A stretch of DNA of 64,000 bases from NCBI GenBank assembly GCA_016790285.1, contig JAEUPJ010000041.1, positions 186,001 through 250,000 on the forward strand, read 5' to 3'. Within the stretch, counting starts at the first letter, position 1, and each line of letters begins with the position of its first letter. The notes below the pieces were generated by a model. That model saw only the letters and a list, made by a program, of their open reading frames with translations. It was not told where the DNA came from and did no database searches. Both the position numbers and the translations under genes were made by a program. The DNA comes from Roseateles sp. (GTDB lineage Bacteria; Pseudomonadota; Gammaproteobacteria; Burkholderiales; Burkholderiaceae_C). Shown in pieces: positions 1 through 9,998 of the stretch.

Positions 1-268
1 CGGCGCGGGTGAGATCCTGCTGACCAGCATGGACCGCGACGGCACCAAGAGCGGCTTCGACCTCGAACTGACCCGCGCCGTGAGCGACGCCGTGCCCGTG
101 CCCGTCATCGCCTCGGGGGGCGTGGGCGGCCTGGAAGACCTGGCCGACGGCATCACCAAGGGCGGTGCCGACGCGGTGCTCGCCGCCAGCATCTTCCACT
201 TCGGCCAGCACACGGTGGGTGAAGCCAAGGCGCTGATGGCGGCGCGCGGGATTGCGGTGCGGCAGTGA
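1..268 (+). CDS. hisF: Imidazole glycerol phosphate synthase subunit HisF, C-terminal part
   Basis: Cyclase subunit of the HisFH complex of histidine biosynthesis, which makes imidazole glycerol phosphate and AICAR. The 5' end lies outside the window, and the reading frame is open from base 2. The visible residues carry the [11 protein letters not shown] segment, which holds the catalytic Asp of the C-terminal half of the barrel, and the phosphate-binding IASGGVG loop, followed by the usual C-terminal helices. The stop overlaps the GTG start of the next gene (GTGA), suggesting translational coupling. Identification rests on motif recognition of about 88 residues and is secure. Confidence 0.95.
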   Translation, partial: GAGEILLTSMDRDGTKSGFDLELTRAVSDAVPVPVIASGGVGGLEDLADGITKGGADAVLAASIFHFGQHTVGEAKALMAARGIAVRQ

Positions 269-1713
269 AGCCAGCCTGGCGCCGGCTCCTGGGCGGGGCC
301 GCGGTTGCACTGGCCGGTGCCAGCGCCGCGGCGTCATCCGGTTTCGAGCAGGCCCTGGAGGCCACCGCCGTCGGCCAGCGGCCCGCCGGCGCCTACTTCC
401 TCGTGCCGCTGCTGGCCGCGCAGGGCCAGCCTGAACGCGCGGAGCAGTTGCGCCGCGAACTCTGGCGGCTGCAGCTCGAACGGCTGCAGGGCGCCGAGGC
501 GCCGCCCGCGCGCACCGTGGGCCAGCTCGTGACCGCGGGCGCCCAGCTGCCGCCGCTGGCCGAGAGCTTCGCACCCGCCTGGGAGTACGCCTACAACGTG
601 GCGCTGGGCCTGACGTGGCCGCGCAGCGAAGCCGCCGACGAACGCTTGCGCATCACCCTCACCAACCGCGCACCCGACCCGCTGCCGCTGGTCGAGCTGC
701 GCCTGCGCTTGGGCAGCGAGGCCAGTGGCGTCACGCTGCCTTGCCACACCGACCCCGCTCCCGCCGACATCCATGCGGCTTCACGCCAGGCGGTCGAGCC
801 CGGGCGCGCCGTCGACCTCGTCTGCGAGGCGCCCGCCGATGCACGCAGCCGCGCCCTGCTGCCCGTGCTCGTCGGGGCCGCGCGCGACGGCGGCGAGCCG
901 CCGCGGCTGCTGCCGGCCGGCCTGCGCGCCAAGAGGCCCCAGCCCGACCAGTGGCTCTGGCAGTTCTGGGGCCGCGTGGACGACCCGCTGGCCGCCTGGC
1001 AGCGCCGCTGGAAGACGGCGCAACGGGCCGAGAACACCGGCCGCACCTGGCAGGCCGCCACCTGGCCCGACCCACCCGCCCTGCAGCCCCTGCCGCCGAC
1101 CCTGTCGCAACGCGTCGGCGCGCGCAGCCAGCGCGCCTGGGATCGCGGCCTGCCGTTGCTGATCATCGGCAGCGTCGGGTGGGTGCTCTTCTTCGGCGTG
1201 CGCCTGTCGATGCGCCGCGCGGCGCTGGCAGCGCAGTCCCTGGTCTGCCTGGCCGCCGCCCTGGCGGTGAGCCTGCTCTACCTGGTGGTCAGCCGAGGCA
1301 GTTCGCATTTCGGGGGCGACGGCTGGTCCCGCTGGGGCGAACTGGGGGTGTGGCTGGGCGTGCTGTCGCTGGGCATGTCCGGCGCCGTGCTGGCCATCCT
1401 GATGCTGCGGCTGCATCGGCTGCTCGATGATGAAGGCCGCAGCTGGGGCCAGGCGATCGCCGACGGCTGGCGGCGCGCGCTGCAGCTGGGCGGCACGACT
1501 ACATCCGGCCAGTTCTGGGGCTTCGTCGCGTTTGCCGTCTGGGCCTGGGGCCTGGCCTCGCCCTGGGGCCAGCCCTGGAACCAGGCCGTGCTGGCGGCGG
1601 TGGGGCTGCCGTTGATCACCGTGAGCCTGCGGCGCCTGGCCTCGCTCACGGTCCGGGAGTTCGCGGTGCTGGTCCTGATGCTCCTGCTGCTGGTCGTCGA
1701 CTACTGGCTCTGA
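265..1713 (+). CDS. Unknown exported/membrane protein
   Basis: 482 residues, starting with GTG inside the hisF stop codon. The N-terminus ([20 protein letters not shown]) looks like a signal peptide. Residues up to about 290 form a soluble, Ala/Arg/Pro-rich periplasmic-type region. The C-terminal 190 residues contain about five to six hydrophobic segments, beginning near [17 protein letters not shown] and ending in [14 protein letters not shown] at the C-terminus. No family was recognised. Coupling to hisF suggests co-transcription but gives no function. It is followed 17 bases later by rsmD on the same strand. Confidence 0.75.
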   Translation: MKPAWRRLLGGAAVALAGASAAASSGFEQALEATAVGQRPAGAYFLVPLLAAQGQPERAEQLRRELWRLQLERLQGAEAPPARTVGQLVTAGAQLPPLAESFAPAWEYAYNVALGLTWPRSEAADERLRITLTNRAPDPLPLVELRLRLGSEASGVTLPCHTDPAPADIHAASRQAVEPGRAVDLVCEAPADARSRALLPVLVGAARDGGEPPRLLPAGLRAKRPQPDQWLWQFWGRVDDPLAAWQRRWKTAQRAENTGRTWQAATWPDPPALQPLPPTLSQRVGARSQRAWDRGLPLLIIGSVGWVLFFGVRLSMRRAALAAQSLVCLAAALAVSLLYLVVSRGSSHFGGDGWSRWGELGVWLGVLSLGMSGAVLAILMLRLHRLLDDEGRSWGQAIADGWRRALQLGGTTTSGQFWGFVAFAVWAWGLASPWGQPWNQAVLAAVGLPLITVSLRRLASLTVREFAVLVLMLLLLVVDYWL

Positions 1714-1730
1714 GCGCCGACAATCCCGGC

Positions 1731-2275
1731 ATGGGAGACATTCGCATCATCGGCGGCCAATGGAAGCGCTCCAAGCTGCCTGTGCCCGACCTGCCGGGCC
1801 TGCGCCCGACGCCCGACCGCATCCGCGAGACGCTGTTCAACTGGCTCGGGCAGACGCTGACCGGCTGGCGCGTGCTCGATGCCTTTGCCGGCAGCGGCGG
1901 CCTGGGCTTCGAGGCCGCCTCGCGGGATGCGGCCGAGGTGGTCCTCATCGAGCGCGAGGCCGCGCTGGTGGATGGCCTGCGGGAAAGCCAGCGCCGGCTC
2001 AAGGCCACCAACCTCACCATCCACCGCGCCAATGCGCTGAACTGGATGACGGCCTGCGCAGCGCGCTTTGACCTCATCTTCCTGGACCCGCCCTTCGCTG
2101 ACGACCTGTTCGAGCGCGCGCTTGCAGCCGCCGTGCCGCTGCTGGCCGAGGGCGGCCTGATCTACCTGGAGAGCCCGCACGAGATCGCGCCGCCGGCGGG
2201 ATTCACCGCCTGGCGCCAGGGCCGTGCCGGGGCCGTGCACTACCAACTGCTGCGCCGCGAGGACAATCCAGCCCC

Positions 2276-2279
<4 letters not shown>
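1731..2279 (+). CDS. rsmD: 16S rRNA (guanine(966)-N2)-methyltransferase RsmD
   Basis: Methylates G966 of 16S rRNA in the 30S subunit using S-adenosylmethionine. The protein has 182 residues, normal for RsmD. It starts with the family signature MGDIRIIGGQWKRSKL and RPTPDRIRETLFNWL. It has SAM-binding motif I (LDAFAGSGGLG, about residues 49-59) and the catalytic DPPF motif at about 119-122. Its ATGA stop/start overlap with coaD is the standard rsmD-coaD pairing of proteobacteria. Confidence 0.96.
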
Positions 2280-3176
<897 letters not shown>

Positions 3177-3205
3177 CCAGGGCTGATCAGGGCTGACAAG
3201 GCCGA

Positions 3206-4306
3206 TCAGCGCCGCTCCACGTAGCTCTCGCCATCCAGCCACAACACGCCACCGGGCTTGGCCGGGTCGGTGATGAGCACGCGCCGCTCGCGGCTGCCGT
3301 CGTCGTAGTCGATGCGCAGCAGCAGCCCGTCCACGCGGTAGCGGCCCATGCGCTCGCCCGGCCCGCCGCGCGTGACGACGCTCGTGCCCCCGGCCTGCGC
3401 GGTGCTGCCCACGCTGCCGGTGCGCACCACGCGGCCGTCGGCGCTGAAGCGGTACTCGTCCACCACCGTGACCGACTGCGCGCCACCCACCGCCACGTTG
3501 CCCACGCCGCTGGTGCTGCGGAAACGCCCGGTCAGGCGCAGGTCCGCCGGCAGCCGGGCGTAGGTGTTGTCAAAGGGCAGGTCGGCCCAGGCGCCGTCCT
3601 TGAGCAGCTGCACCTTGCCCCCCGCGCGGCGCCATCGGGTCCAGTCGTCCGGGTGGGCGGTGCGGTGGGCAGCAAGGCCTCCCGCGAAACGCAGGCCGCG
3701 GACGTCGGCCAGCAGCTGGCCGTTCTTCAGCAGCACCACCGGGTAGATGTCCAGCGCGATGAAGCCGCCCAGACCCATCTTGGGCCGGGTGTCGAAGGCA
3801 AAGCTGTCGATGAGCGCCAGCGTGGCTTCAGGGATGGGTGCCTCGGGCGGCGCGGCCGGCATGGTCGGTGGCGCCGGTGTTGCCGGTGTCGGCGGTGGGG
3901 GCGCGGGCCGGGCCACGTCGGCCGGGGGGCCGAACTGCGCGTCCGGCAGGGCGGTGAGGCTGGCGGCGGCCGTGCAGTCCGACGCGCCCTTGCTGCGTGC
4001 CATGGTCACGATCTGCTGCGATGCGCGATGAAGCCGGGCGGACAGGGCGGCGTCGGCCATCAGGCCCGGCAGGCGCGCCCGCATGCCCGCCACGTCGTTG
4101 GCGGCCTGCCAACGCTGCAGCTGCTCGCGCTGCGCCGGTGTGTAGGCGCCGGCGCAGCCCGCGTCCAGGCGGTCGAAGGTGGTGAGGATGACGGCGGCCT
4201 GCAGCAGCAGGTTGTCAGGCGCGGTGGCGGCAGCGGTGGGCCGGCTGGTCAGCGCACAGCACAGGCAGCAGGCCGCCAGGAGGCCCAAGGTTCGACGGGG
4301 TCGCAT
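3206..4306 (-). CDS. Unknown exported protein
   Basis: 366 residues from the ATG at 4306; an upstream in-frame TTG at 4342 is less likely because the residues after 4306 read MRPRRTLGLLAACCLCCALTS, a clean signal peptide. After it come a helical region of about 120 residues and an Ala/Pro/Thr linker (APPPPTPATPAPPTMPAAPP). The C-terminal domain is about 190 residues, rich in beta-strand patterns (FIALDIYPVVLLKNGQLLADV, LRLTGRFRSTSG, MGRYRVDGLLLRIDYDDG). The spacing of the last domain suggests a beta-barrel or lipocalin-like fold, which is inference. It lies downstream of the S1/P1 nuclease gene on the same strand. Confidence 0.7.
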   Translation of the reverse strand: MRPRRTLGLLAACCLCCALTSRPTAAATAPDNLLLQAAVILTTFDRLDAGCAGAYTPAQREQLQRWQAANDVAGMRARLPGLMADAALSARLHRASQQIVTMARSKGASDCTAAASLTALPDAQFGPPADVARPAPPPPTPATPAPPTMPAAPPEAPIPEATLALIDSFAFDTRPKMGLGGFIALDIYPVVLLKNGQLLADVRGLRFAGGLAAHRTAHPDDWTRWRRAGGKVQLLKDGAWADLPFDNTYARLPADLRLTGRFRSTSGVGNVAVGGAQSVTVVDEYRFSADGRVVRTGSVGSTAQAGGTSVVTRGGPGERMGRYRVDGLLLRIDYDDGSRERRVLITDPAKPGGVLWLDGESYVERR

Positions 4307-4367
4307 GGCGGCCAGTGAAACCGCACGCGGCCGGCCCGCCAAGCCCTAGGACTGCGTCGGCCGGCCC

Positions 4368-5429
4368 CTAGTTTGGCAGCGCCGCCTTGAGCAACTGCGC
4401 GAGCTTGGCGCCGGCGAGGGTGAGCTGCTGGCGCTTGATCGCGTCCGCCCGGGCGCCGTAGCCCTTGGGCAGCACCACGGTCCAGTGGGAGCCCTGCTTG
4501 GGCGAGAAGGTCAGGCCCTCGAACGCCAGGCGCGACTGCTCCAGCGACTGCGTGGCCCAGCGCGCCGGCCAGTCGGCCGGGTCGCCGGTGTTGGCCTTCA
4601 CCTTGCGCGCCTCGGCCAGCCAGGCAGCATCCACGCGCTGGGGCTTGAACTTGTCCGGCACACCGTCCCACAGCGTGTGCAGCTTCAGCGGGCCGAAGCC
4701 CGCCGTGGCGGGGCCGGCAGGCCCCGAGGCCGCAGCCGGGGGGCTGGCCGGCTTGGGCGCGCCGACGACCCACAGGCTGTTGCCGCCCACCGTGAAGGTG
4801 GCCACGTCCAGGCCGGTCTTGTCCGGGTCCACGCGCCGGCCTTGGGCGTCGAGGTAGAGCGCGCCCACATGCAGCGGTTGGTGCAGGTCGCCCACGAGGT
4901 GCACGAGCACGATCAGCGCCTCGCGCGGGCTCTTGAACTGCGGCGGCCCCTCAACCGGCTTGCCCTGCAGCACGAGGATGGCGGTGCGCAGCGCGCCGGC
5001 CACGTCGTCGCCCCGGGTGCCGACGAAACCCTGCACATAACGGCTGCGCTGCACGGCGACGTCGGCGTAGTGCGTCTGGCGGTGGCAGCTGTCCTCGTCC
5101 ATGCCGATGTGGCACTGCTTGTCGTTGCGGCGCACGTAGTCGGCCATCTCGGCGATGCGCGCGGGCGTCTCCAGCGGCGCGCACTCCGCGTACTTGCCGG
5201 GCGAGGGGTAGGTGTAGTTGTGCCCCGGCGAGATGCCCTTGGCGCAGTCCGCCCAGAGGCTCGCCACGGGCAGGGACATGCTGCCCAGCAGCGCCGCGAC
5301 GCGCGCCTCGGTGGGCGTGCCCTTGATCAGCCCGGCCGCGATGGTCGCGACCGTCTGGTGGCCGTCGGCACCCCAGGCGTGGGCGGCAACGGGGAGAGCC
5401 AGCAGCAGGGCGGCTGCGAATGGGCGCAT
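4368..5429 (-). CDS. S1/P1-family nuclease
   Basis: Zinc-dependent, exported single-strand nuclease or 3'-nucleotidase of the S1/P1 (phospholipase C-like) fold; 353 residues. The signal peptide ends in VAAHA, leaving Trp-Gly-Ala-Asp-Gly-His as the mature N-terminus, which is the expected first zinc ligand arrangement. Further ligands appear as HYADV and HLVGDLHQPLHVG. The insert near residues 250-270 is Ala/Pro-rich (SPPAAASGPAGPAT). Family assignment is firm; substrate preference (DNA, RNA or nucleotides) cannot be read from sequence. A phosphate-scavenging role is possible. Confidence 0.9.
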   Translation of the reverse strand: MRPFAAALLLALPVAAHAWGADGHQTVATIAAGLIKGTPTEARVAALLGSMSLPVASLWADCAKGISPGHNYTYPSPGKYAECAPLETPARIAEMADYVRRNDKQCHIGMDEDSCHRQTHYADVAVQRSRYVQGFVGTRGDDVAGALRTAILVLQGKPVEGPPQFKSPREALIVLVHLVGDLHQPLHVGALYLDAQGRRVDPDKTGLDVATFTVGGNSLWVVGAPKPASPPAAASGPAGPATAGFGPLKLHTLWDGVPDKFKPQRVDAAWLAEARKVKANTGDPADWPARWATQSLEQSRLAFEGLTFSPKQGSHWTVVLPKGYGARADAIKRQQLTLAGAKLAQLLKAALPN

Positions 5430-5452
5430 GGGAACTCCTCGCAGGAGAGCGG

Positions 5453-6037
5453 TCAGAAATTCAGTTTGACGAACAAAAGCGGAATCTGGCGATCCCGCAT
5501 CCGCTTCACAGCGTACAGCGAGTAGCCCACAAGGGCGGCAGACAGCAGGTGCGGGTTGCCACCAGCCGCCTCGAACTGGTCGATGTCATTGCCGCGGTAG
5601 CCATCTACGCCGACGTGCTGGGTGTAGTAGCTGTAGACGTGGACCAGATTGGAGTACAGGTTGGCGGCGACGTAGCCCCGGCCGAACCCCGACTCGGCCA
5701 GCGTCCGTCGGCCCAGCAGGGCCTCGTTGATCAGGTTGGCCGACAGCAGCCCTGACGCGCTGAGCCAGCGGCGTTCCTCAGTGCTGAGCGACCGGTTCAG
5801 GCGCGCATGGGTGGCGCCGCACAGCAGGCGGCACTGCTCGCCCGGCACCTGGATGCGCACGTCCTCGGCGCCCACCCACCGAAATGCGAGGGCATGGCCC
5901 AGCTCATGCCCATAGATGCTTGCGCCGATACCCGCCACGGCGCCAGCGGCAGGGGAGATGTCATGGCTCTGGGCTTGGGCGGAGTGAATCGTGCAGAGCA
6001 GCGTGCAGGACGCGACAAGGGCCCGTGTCCAGCTCAC
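5453..6037 (-). CDS. Small membrane protein with HELGH metalloprotease motif
   Basis: 194 residues, GTG start overlapping the stop of the upstream lipoprotein gene (GTGA). The N-terminus is a signal peptide (CTLLCTIHSAQAQ). The motif H44-E-L-G-H48 sits at the end of a hydrophobic segment (AGAVAGIGASIYGHELGHAL), an arrangement like site-2-type (M50) intramembrane zinc proteases. Two further weakly hydrophobic segments follow (LSASGLLSANLINEALL; LLSAALVGYSLYAVK). No third-ligand motif was recognised, so activity is uncertain. The gene is only modestly conserved in composition. Function is unknown. Confidence 0.7.
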   Translation of the reverse strand: MSWTRALVASCTLLCTIHSAQAQSHDISPAAGAVAGIGASIYGHELGHALAFRWVGAEDVRIQVPGEQCRLLCGATHARLNRSLSTEERRWLSASGLLSANLINEALLGRRTLAESGFGRGYVAANLYSNLVHVYSYYTQHVGVDGYRGNDIDQFEAAGGNPHLLSAALVGYSLYAVKRMRDRQIPLLFVKLNF

Positions 6038-6264
6038 GAGCGTGCGTCGGAAGAGTTCTTCTTTCGCAAGTCTTCAAACTCCTCGCGGATCTTGCGCTTG
6101 CAATCGACGGCAGCCACGCCGTCTTTCGGGCACCGCGCTTCCAGCTTTTGCTGGTTGCCCTTGCCGACTTCGTTGTAGGCCTCGCCCAGCGTCTGTAGCC
6201 GTGGCGCTGCGCATGCGCTCAGTGCAAATACCAGGGGCCAAGTGGCGCGTTGAAGAGCAGTCAT
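6034..6264 (-). CDS. Small putative lipoprotein
   Basis: 76 residues from the ATG at 6264, chosen over an in-frame start at 6294 because it gives a lipoprotein signal (WPLVFALSAC, lipobox LSAC). The mature part is charged and helical (ARCPKDGVAAVDCKRKIREEFEDLRKK). It contains two further Cys that could pair. It is coupled to the downstream HELGH protein by a 4-base overlap, so the two are likely one functional unit. No family was recognised. Confidence 0.65.
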   Translation of the reverse strand: MTALQRATWPLVFALSACAAPRLQTLGEAYNEVGKGNQQKLEARCPKDGVAAVDCKRKIREEFEDLRKKNSSDARS

Positions 6265-6312
6265 GACGATCTCAGAACCAACAGGGTGCTGCATTCTGCG
6301 AGCCGCGACAGG

Positions 6313-7764
6313 TCAGTCCAACAGCCCCCACAGCGTGCCCGGCTGGAAGTGCAGGTCAATGAAGTCGGCCAGCCCGTCGAAGACGGCGTCCAGCGGGCGG
6401 CCCGCCTGGCCGAACAGGGCCTGGAGCACGGCGGGCTGCTCGAAGAGGCCGTGAGCGTACACGCCCATGACCCGGTCGGACTGCCAACCGACGGCCTCGC
6501 CCGCGGCATTGCGCAGCGCCACGCGGGGCGGGGGCAGGCCGGCGTGCGGCTGGGTGCGCCCGTGGCGGATCTCGTAGCCGCTGGCCTGCACGCCCGACAA
6601 CGCCTGCCAGCCGCCGTCCAGCCCCGTGTCGAAGCGGAAATCGGCGCTGCGCAGCAGCTTGTCCCGCTCGAACACGGTGACCAGCGGCAGCAGGCCCAGC
6701 CCCGGCGCGTTGCCGTCCAGGCCATGCGGGTCGATGAGGGCCTCGCCCAGCATCTGCAGGCCGCCGCAGATGCCCAGCACGCGGCCGCGGTGGGTGTTGA
6801 GGGCGGCGTCGAGCTTCTGTGCCCGCAGCCAGGCCAGGTCGGCTGCCGTGGCCTTGGAGCCGGGCAGGATGACCCAGTCGGCCCCCGCCAGGTCGCGGGG
6901 TTCGCGCGCCCAGCTCAGGCGCACGCCGGGCAGCTGGCGCAGGGGCTGGAATTCGTCGAGGTTGGAGATGCGGGGGTAGGCGATGACGGCGATGTGCAGG
7001 CCCGTGGCGCTGCCGGTGGCGCGGTCGTCGAAGACGCCGTCCTCTTCCGGCAGCCCGTGGCCGCGCCACATGGGCAGCGTGGCGATGGTGGGCACGCCCG
7101 TCAGGTGTTCGAGCTGCTCCGGCCCGGGGGCCAGCAGCCCGGCGTCGCCGCGAAAGCGGTTCAGCACGAAGCCGCGCACGAGCGCGCGCACGTCCTCGGG
7201 CATGAGCTGGTGGGTGCCGTAGAGGTGGGCGAAGGCGCCGCCGCGGTCGATGTCGGTCACGAGCAGGCAGGCCGCACGGGCGTCGCGCGCGGTGCCGAGG
7301 TTGACGTAGTCGCTCGGCGCTAGGTTGATCTCGGCCGGCGACCCCGCGCCTTCGATGACCACCACGTCGTTCTCGCGCAGCAGCTCGTGCAGGGCGGCCC
7401 GGGCACGCGGGCGCAGCAGCGCGCTGCGCTCGCGCCAGGGCATGCGCGAGAGCGTCTCGTCCACCTCGCCGAGCACGACGACCTGGCTTTGCGTGTCGGC
7501 TTCGGGCTTGAGCAGCACCGGGTTCATGCGCACCTCCGGCACGCGGCGCGCGGCCAGGGCCTGGAAGTACTGGGCGCTGCCGATCTCGCCCAGGCCTTCG
7601 TTCAGGCCGGGCACGACGCGGGCGTTGTTGCTCATGTTCTGCGCCTTGAACGGCGCCACCTTCAGGCCCTGGCGGGCGTACCAGCGGCACAGCGCGGTGG
7701 CCAGCCAGCTCTTGCCGGCGCCACTCGTGGTGCCCAGCACCATGACGGCCTTGCCTCGGCTCAT
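6313..7764 (-). CDS. cobQ: Cobyric acid synthase CobQ
   Basis: Amidates positions b, d, e and g of adenosylcobyrinic acid a,c-diamide, with glutamine and ATP. The protein has 483 residues, normal length. The N-terminal dethiobiotin-synthetase-like domain starts MVLGTTSGAGKSWLATAL (P-loop) and contains FKAQNMSNNA. The C-terminal class I glutamine amidotransferase-like domain has the nucleophile Cys in GICGGLQMLGEA and a His in VYAHGLFE. The start at 7764 overlaps the preceding gene's stop by 4 bases. It is the last recognised gene of the riboswitch-led cobalamin operon. Confidence 0.96.
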   Translation of the reverse strand: MSRGKAVMVLGTTSGAGKSWLATALCRWYARQGLKVAPFKAQNMSNNARVVPGLNEGLGEIGSAQYFQALAARRVPEVRMNPVLLKPEADTQSQVVVLGEVDETLSRMPWRERSALLRPRARAALHELLRENDVVVIEGAGSPAEINLAPSDYVNLGTARDARAACLLVTDIDRGGAFAHLYGTHQLMPEDVRALVRGFVLNRFRGDAGLLAPGPEQLEHLTGVPTIATLPMWRGHGLPEEDGVFDDRATGSATGLHIAVIAYPRISNLDEFQPLRQLPGVRLSWAREPRDLAGADWVILPGSKATAADLAWLRAQKLDAALNTHRGRVLGICGGLQMLGEALIDPHGLDGNAPGLGLLPLVTVFERDKLLRSADFRFDTGLDGGWQALSGVQASGYEIRHGRTQPHAGLPPPRVALRNAAGEAVGWQSDRVMGVYAHGLFEQPAVLQALFGQAGRPLDAVFDGLADFIDLHFQPGTLWGLLD

Positions 7765-8735
7765 GCGTCTTCTCCTTCGATGTCGAGCAGTGCGAGCTGC
7801 AGGGCCTGCTGCGAGGCCGGCGGTTGTGTGGACACGCGCACCCAGCCCGGCAGCCCGAACGAGGTGGCGTCGCGCAGCTGGACGCCGCGCTCGCGCAGGC
7901 GCGGCAGCAGGTCGCCGCGGGGTGGCCGCGCCAGCCAGAAGGGCGTACAGCTCGTGCGCTGCTCCCAGCCCTGGCCGGCCAGCAGCGCACGTTGCGCGGC
8001 GCCCCAGCCGTGCAGCGTGGTGCGTGCGTGGGCGAGCCAGGCTTGCGTGTCGTCGTCGAGCCAATGCGTCAGCAGGGCCACGCCTTCGGCTGACAGCACC
8101 CAGCTCGGCGCCAGCGACAGGGCCTGGCCCCAGACCGCGTCGGTGCCCGGCGCCACCAGGTAACCGGCGCGCACGCCCGTGAGGCCCAGCGCCTTGTTGG
8201 GGCAGACGAGCTGCCAGGTGCCGGGCGGCAACGCGGGCGGCTCGCCGTGCAGGCGCAGTGGCGCGTAGGCCTGGTCCACCACGACGAGGGCTTCAGGCAG
8301 ATCAGGCCAGCGCTCGACGGCCTCGCCGGTGGGGTTGCAGGGGTCGCACAGCCACACCAGCGGGGGCGCGCGGGGGCGGATGTCGTCGACGCGGGCGTAC
8401 GGCCGCACCGGCAAGCCCAGCACCTGCGCGGCCAGGGCGTAGTCGCCGAAGCCGGGCTGGGGCACCCAGACCTCGCGGCGGCCGGTGAGCAGCGCGGCCA
8501 GGGTCAGGCGGCGGATGCCCTCGGCGCCGCCCGCGGTGGGCAGCACCCGCTCGCCGTGCCCGAGGCGCTCGCGCAGGGCGCGGTAGTGCGGGTCGGGGTA
8601 GGCGCGGCGGTCGGCCTGCTGCACGGCCTGCATCAGCGCGGGTGGCGGGCCCAGCGGGTTGGCGTTGGTGGAGAAGTCGTGCGCGACCGCCGGGCCGCCG
8701 TCGGGCCCGCCGTGCTCGGGCAGCAGCGGCTTCAT
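7761..8735 (-). CDS. Threonine-phosphate decarboxylase (CobC/CobD-type aminotransferase fold)
   Basis: 324 residues, class I/II PLP enzyme that makes (R)-1-amino-2-propanol phosphate for the nucleotide loop of cobalamin. It begins MKPLLPEHGG with DFSTNANPLGPP, the family's N-terminal substrate signature. CDPCNPTGEAV is the PLP-contact motif and PNKALGLTGVRAGYL carries the Schiff-base Lys. Naming is confusing: the enzyme is CobD in Salmonella and CobC in Pseudomonas/Rhodobacter, so no symbol is given. It is coupled by 4-base overlaps to the genes on both sides. Confidence 0.9.
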   Translation of the reverse strand: MKPLLPEHGGPDGGPAVAHDFSTNANPLGPPPALMQAVQQADRRAYPDPHYRALRERLGHGERVLPTAGGAEGIRRLTLAALLTGRREVWVPQPGFGDYALAAQVLGLPVRPYARVDDIRPRAPPLVWLCDPCNPTGEAVERWPDLPEALVVVDQAYAPLRLHGEPPALPPGTWQLVCPNKALGLTGVRAGYLVAPGTDAVWGQALSLAPSWVLSAEGVALLTHWLDDDTQAWLAHARTTLHGWGAAQRALLAGQGWEQRTSCTPFWLARPPRGDLLPRLRERGVQLRDATSFGLPGWVRVSTQPPASQQALQLALLDIEGEDA

Positions 8736-9655
8736 GCGCGCAGCGCCCAGGCGAAGGCGGCGATCACGACGGCACCCGCGAGCACGGCCCGCTGCGCCAC
8801 CGCGCAGGCAGCGGCCATGTCGCCGGCTCGCACCGGCTGGCCTTCGGCGTGCAGCACATACACGCCCGGCTTGGCCAGGCGCCGGTCCAGCCGCAGCGCC
8901 ATCGCGGCCATGGGCCAGCCGCTGTTGGGCGAGGGCGTGCGACGCGCCTCGCGCCACAGCCGCGCCGCGCGTGGCGGCCACAGCAGCAGCGCCGTCAGCC
9001 GCGCGGGCAGCCACGAGAGCAGGTCGTCCGCCCGCGCCGCCCATTTGCCGAACCACTCGCGCTCGTCGCGGTAGCCCCACATGGCGTCGGCCGTGTTGGC
9101 GAAGCGGTAGAGCGCCGCGCCCGGCAGCCCGGCGATGGCGAACCAGAACAGCGGCGCAATGACCGAGTCGTTGAGGTTCTCGGCCAGCGTCTCGATGGCG
9201 GCCTCGCGCACCTCGGCCTCGCTGAGCGCGGTGGTGTCGCGGCTGACGAGGCGCGCCAGGCGCTCGCGCCCCGCGGGCAGCGACGACGCCAGCGCCTGCT
9301 CCACCGCCGTGACCTCGTCGGCCAGCATGCGCCAGGCCAGCAGCGGCTTGAGCAGCAGCCCGAGCAGCAGCGCCGCGGCCCCGAGCCGCAGCGGCGAGGC
9401 CCAGGGCTGCAGCGCGATGAGCACCCAGCCTTCCAGCCACAGCGCCAGCAGGATCACGAGCGCCGCGCCGGCGAGCCAGGCCAGCGCGCCGGCCGCGAAG
9501 GCGAGCAGCGACGGGAGGCGCGTCAGCCATTTCAGCGAGAACAGGCCCAGGTACCGCCCCATGCCCACCACGGGGTGCGCCCACGCGGGCGGCTCGCCCC
9601 ACAGCCGGTCAATGAACAGCGCGACGGCCAGCGACAGGGGCAGCAGCAGCGGCAT
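8732..9655 (-). CDS. cobD: Adenosylcobinamide-phosphate synthase (CobD/CbiB)
   Basis: Integral membrane enzyme that attaches aminopropanol (phosphate) to adenosylcobyric acid. The ATG at 9655 gives 307 residues and the typical N-terminus LPLSLAVALFIDRLWGEPP...HPVVGMGR. Conserved cytoplasmic/periplasmic blocks are visible: LVSRDTTALSEAEVREAAIETLAENLNDS and YRFANTADAMWGYR. About four to five hydrophobic segments occur. Its neighbour supplies its aminopropanol phosphate substrate. The stop overlaps that gene's start by 4 bases. Confidence 0.94.
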   Translation of the reverse strand: MPLLLPLSLAVALFIDRLWGEPPAWAHPVVGMGRYLGLFSLKWLTRLPSLLAFAAGALAWLAGAALVILLALWLEGWVLIALQPWASPLRLGAAALLLGLLLKPLLAWRMLADEVTAVEQALASSLPAGRERLARLVSRDTTALSEAEVREAAIETLAENLNDSVIAPLFWFAIAGLPGAALYRFANTADAMWGYRDEREWFGKWAARADDLLSWLPARLTALLLWPPRAARLWREARRTPSPNSGWPMAAMALRLDRRLAKPGVYVLHAEGQPVRAGDMAAACAVAQRAVLAGAVVIAAFAWALRA

Positions 9656-9662
9656 GGGCGGC

Positions 9663-9998
9663 TCAGGCCAGGGGTGGCAGGCGGGCGACGATGCCACTCT
9701 TGAGCCGCTCGGGCCGGCGGTCCCAGGCGAGCAGCCCGTCGCCCGGCTCGGCGTGCTGGGCGGCCACCGCCAGCAGGGCGTCGACACAGGCCGCGTCCGG
9801 CGCCAGCTGGCCGAACACATAGCTGTGCTTGCCCGCACCCTGCAGCGCCGCCGTGCAGCTCTGGCGGCAGGCGGCCATGCAGGCCTGGCCGCGCACGGCC
9901 AGCGTCGCGTCGCGGGCCAGCGCTTCGTTCTCGACGGCTTCCAGCAATGCCTGGCCCTGCCCGTCGGCGCAGGTGGTGCAGATGACGAGCGCGCTCAA
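9663..9998 (-). CDS. DUF1636 putative metal-binding protein
   Basis: 111 residues, starting at a TTG whose last bases form the TGA stop of cobO (TTGA overlap). The five cysteines are grouped as ICTTC near the N-terminus and as [10 protein letters not shown] near residues 39-48. The rest is a ferredoxin-like alpha/beta pattern. DUF1636 genes often sit in cobalamin gene clusters; a role as a metal or Fe-S protein in corrin handling is inference. No upstream ATG is compatible with the family's N-terminus, so the rare TTG start is favoured. Confidence 0.85.
   Translation of the reverse strand: MSALVICTTCADGQGQALLEAVENEALARDATLAVRGQACMAACRQSCTAALQGAGKHSYVFGQLAPDAACVDALLAVAAQHAEPGDGLLAWDRRPERLKSGIVARLPPLA

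Noticed and set aside
8738-9602. Upstream extension of the threonine-phosphate decarboxylase frame to 9602
   Set aside because: The extra 289 codons overlap cobD in another frame. The family N-terminus fits the start at 8735.
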